Assembly: GCA_021604885.1 (NCBI GenBank)
Contig: BQJV01000265.1
Span: forward strand, 1 to 5,180
DNA from: Acidimicrobiales bacterium
Lineage (GTDB): Bacteria > Actinomycetota > Acidimicrobiia > Acidimicrobiales > Aldehydirespiratoraceae
Length of the DNA: 5,180 bases
Direction of reading: 5' to 3'
The notes beneath the pieces are model-generated. The model worked only from the letters and a program-made list of their open reading frames with translations, made no database searches and had not been told where the DNA came from. Below are positions 4,604-5,180 of the stretch, piece by piece (within the stretch, counting starts at the first letter, position 1; each line of letters opens with the position of its first letter). Made by a program: the position numbers and the translations under genes.

Positions 4604-5180
4604 TCATTTGCCGGTCGCGTGGACCCATTCGAGGACGTGGAATCCTCCCATGCCGTCCGGGTCGGTCAGCGCTTCGGCCTCCCGGATCCGGCTGCGGGCC
4701 TTCAGCGCGGCGAGATCGCCGACGGCCGCCGACGCCTCCCAGATGCGACGACCCTCCTCGACGAGTGCCTCGATGCCATGGTCCGCGAGCCAGTCCGCCT
4801 GTGTCCGTCGACGGGCAGGAGCCGGGAGCTGGTCGAAGGCCACGTCGGTGGTGATGTCGCACGACCCGGGCTCGGCCAGCCAGTCGGCACCGCCGTCGTG
4901 ACCGCGATGGGTGCGGAGCCATCCACCGTCCCGCGTCGCCAGGACCCCGGTGTCGGCGCCGTAGTCGAGCACGACCACGCGGTCGGCGCGGGCCGTGGCT
5001 GCCTCCACCCAGCGTCGCCCCTCGGTCTGGATCGGGACAACAACACCGACGGCCGCCTCGGCGGCGCCCGACAAGGTCTCGACCCGCTCGAGCGCCTCGC
5101 CCGGCAGCTCCGTGAATCGGCCCGAGGCGTCACGAGATCCGATGCGGACGGACCGCCAACCCGTGGACGTGCGCTCCGCG
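4604..5180 (-). CDS. MidA/NDUFAF7-family SAM-dependent methyltransferase, C-terminal part (5' end cut by window)
   Basis: The frame is open from the right edge to TGA 4606-4604, giving 191 visible residues. A TTG at 5074 is not the start: the codons before it continue the protein (GRFTELPGEALERVETLSG). Seen: VVVLDYG (68-74 of the visible part), a short loop, then GGWLRTHRGH (85-94), PGSCDITTDVAFDQL (104-118), TQADWL (126-131) and the C-terminal GMGGFHVLEW (176-185). Known: these are hallmark blocks of the Methyltransf_28 / MidA family. Its human member NDUFAF7 dimethylates an arginine of complex I subunit NDUFS2; bacterial members are mostly uncharacterised. The SAM-binding N-terminal half (DxGxG-type motif) lies outside the window. 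A small gene follows after 43 bases, probably in the same transcript. No membrane segment is visible; a cytoplasmic protein methyltransferase is the likeliest reading. Confidence 0.9.
   Translation of the reverse strand, partial: AERTSTGWRSVRIGSRDASGRFTELPGEALERVETLSGAAEAAVGVVVPIQTEGRRWVEAATARADRVVVLDYGADTGVLATRDGGWLRTHRGHDGGADWLAEPGSCDITTDVAFDQLPAPARRRTQADWLADHGIEALVEEGRRIWEASAAVGDLAALKARSRIREAEALTDPDGMGGFHVLEWVHATGK

Noticed and set aside
4452..4607. ATG overlapping the MidA stop (ATGA) as start of a coupled downstream gene
   Set aside because: The overlap looks attractive, but the resulting peptide is Ser/Pro/Thr-rich, shadow-like, and out of frame with the better-supported small gene at 4560-4279.

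Overview
The window is strongly GC-rich DNA, with codon third positions dominated by G and C. It carries seven tightly packed protein genes, two of them cut by the window ends. A mycobacterial-type SDR (Rv0927c-like), a PIG-L deacetylase, and starts lacking Shine-Dalgarno sequences but preceded by a TAnnnT hexamer suggest a high-GC actinobacterium, possibly of the Acidimicrobiia (Ilumatobacter-like) type. That placement is inference from family resemblance only. No RNA gene, insertion sequence, CRISPR array or phage gene was seen.

Left part: a minus-strand HD-domain gene (765 to 1, C-terminus off the left edge) resembles the C-terminal half of actinobacterial CCA-adding enzymes but lacks the nucleotidyltransferase head. 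It is divergent from a complete SDR oxidoreductase gene (793-1581, +), with only 27 bases between the two start codons. The candidate -10 hexamers of the two genes overlap. A PIG-L/LmbE-type zinc deacetylase (1602-2339, +) follows directly, with a perfect 8-bp inverted repeat between the SDR stop and its start.

Middle part: after a 110-base gap comes a gene for a single-pass membrane protein (2450-3616, +) with an N-terminal CxxC and a large extracytoplasmic domain of probable beta-propeller type. The gap holds a possible 11-codon upstream ORF whose stop lies in the loop of a perfect 9-bp hairpin that abuts the start codon.

Right part: reading leftward on the minus strand are a MidA/NDUFAF7-type methyltransferase (5180 to 4604, N-terminus off the right edge), a small uncharacterised gene (4560-4279) and a TetR-family regulator (4243-3626). 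The regulator converges on the membrane-protein gene with a 9-base gap and has a 15-bp palindrome over its start codon that could be its own operator.

The genes do not form an obvious pathway. The most interesting layer is regulatory: compact, apparently leaderless starts, several of which coincide with perfect inverted repeats.
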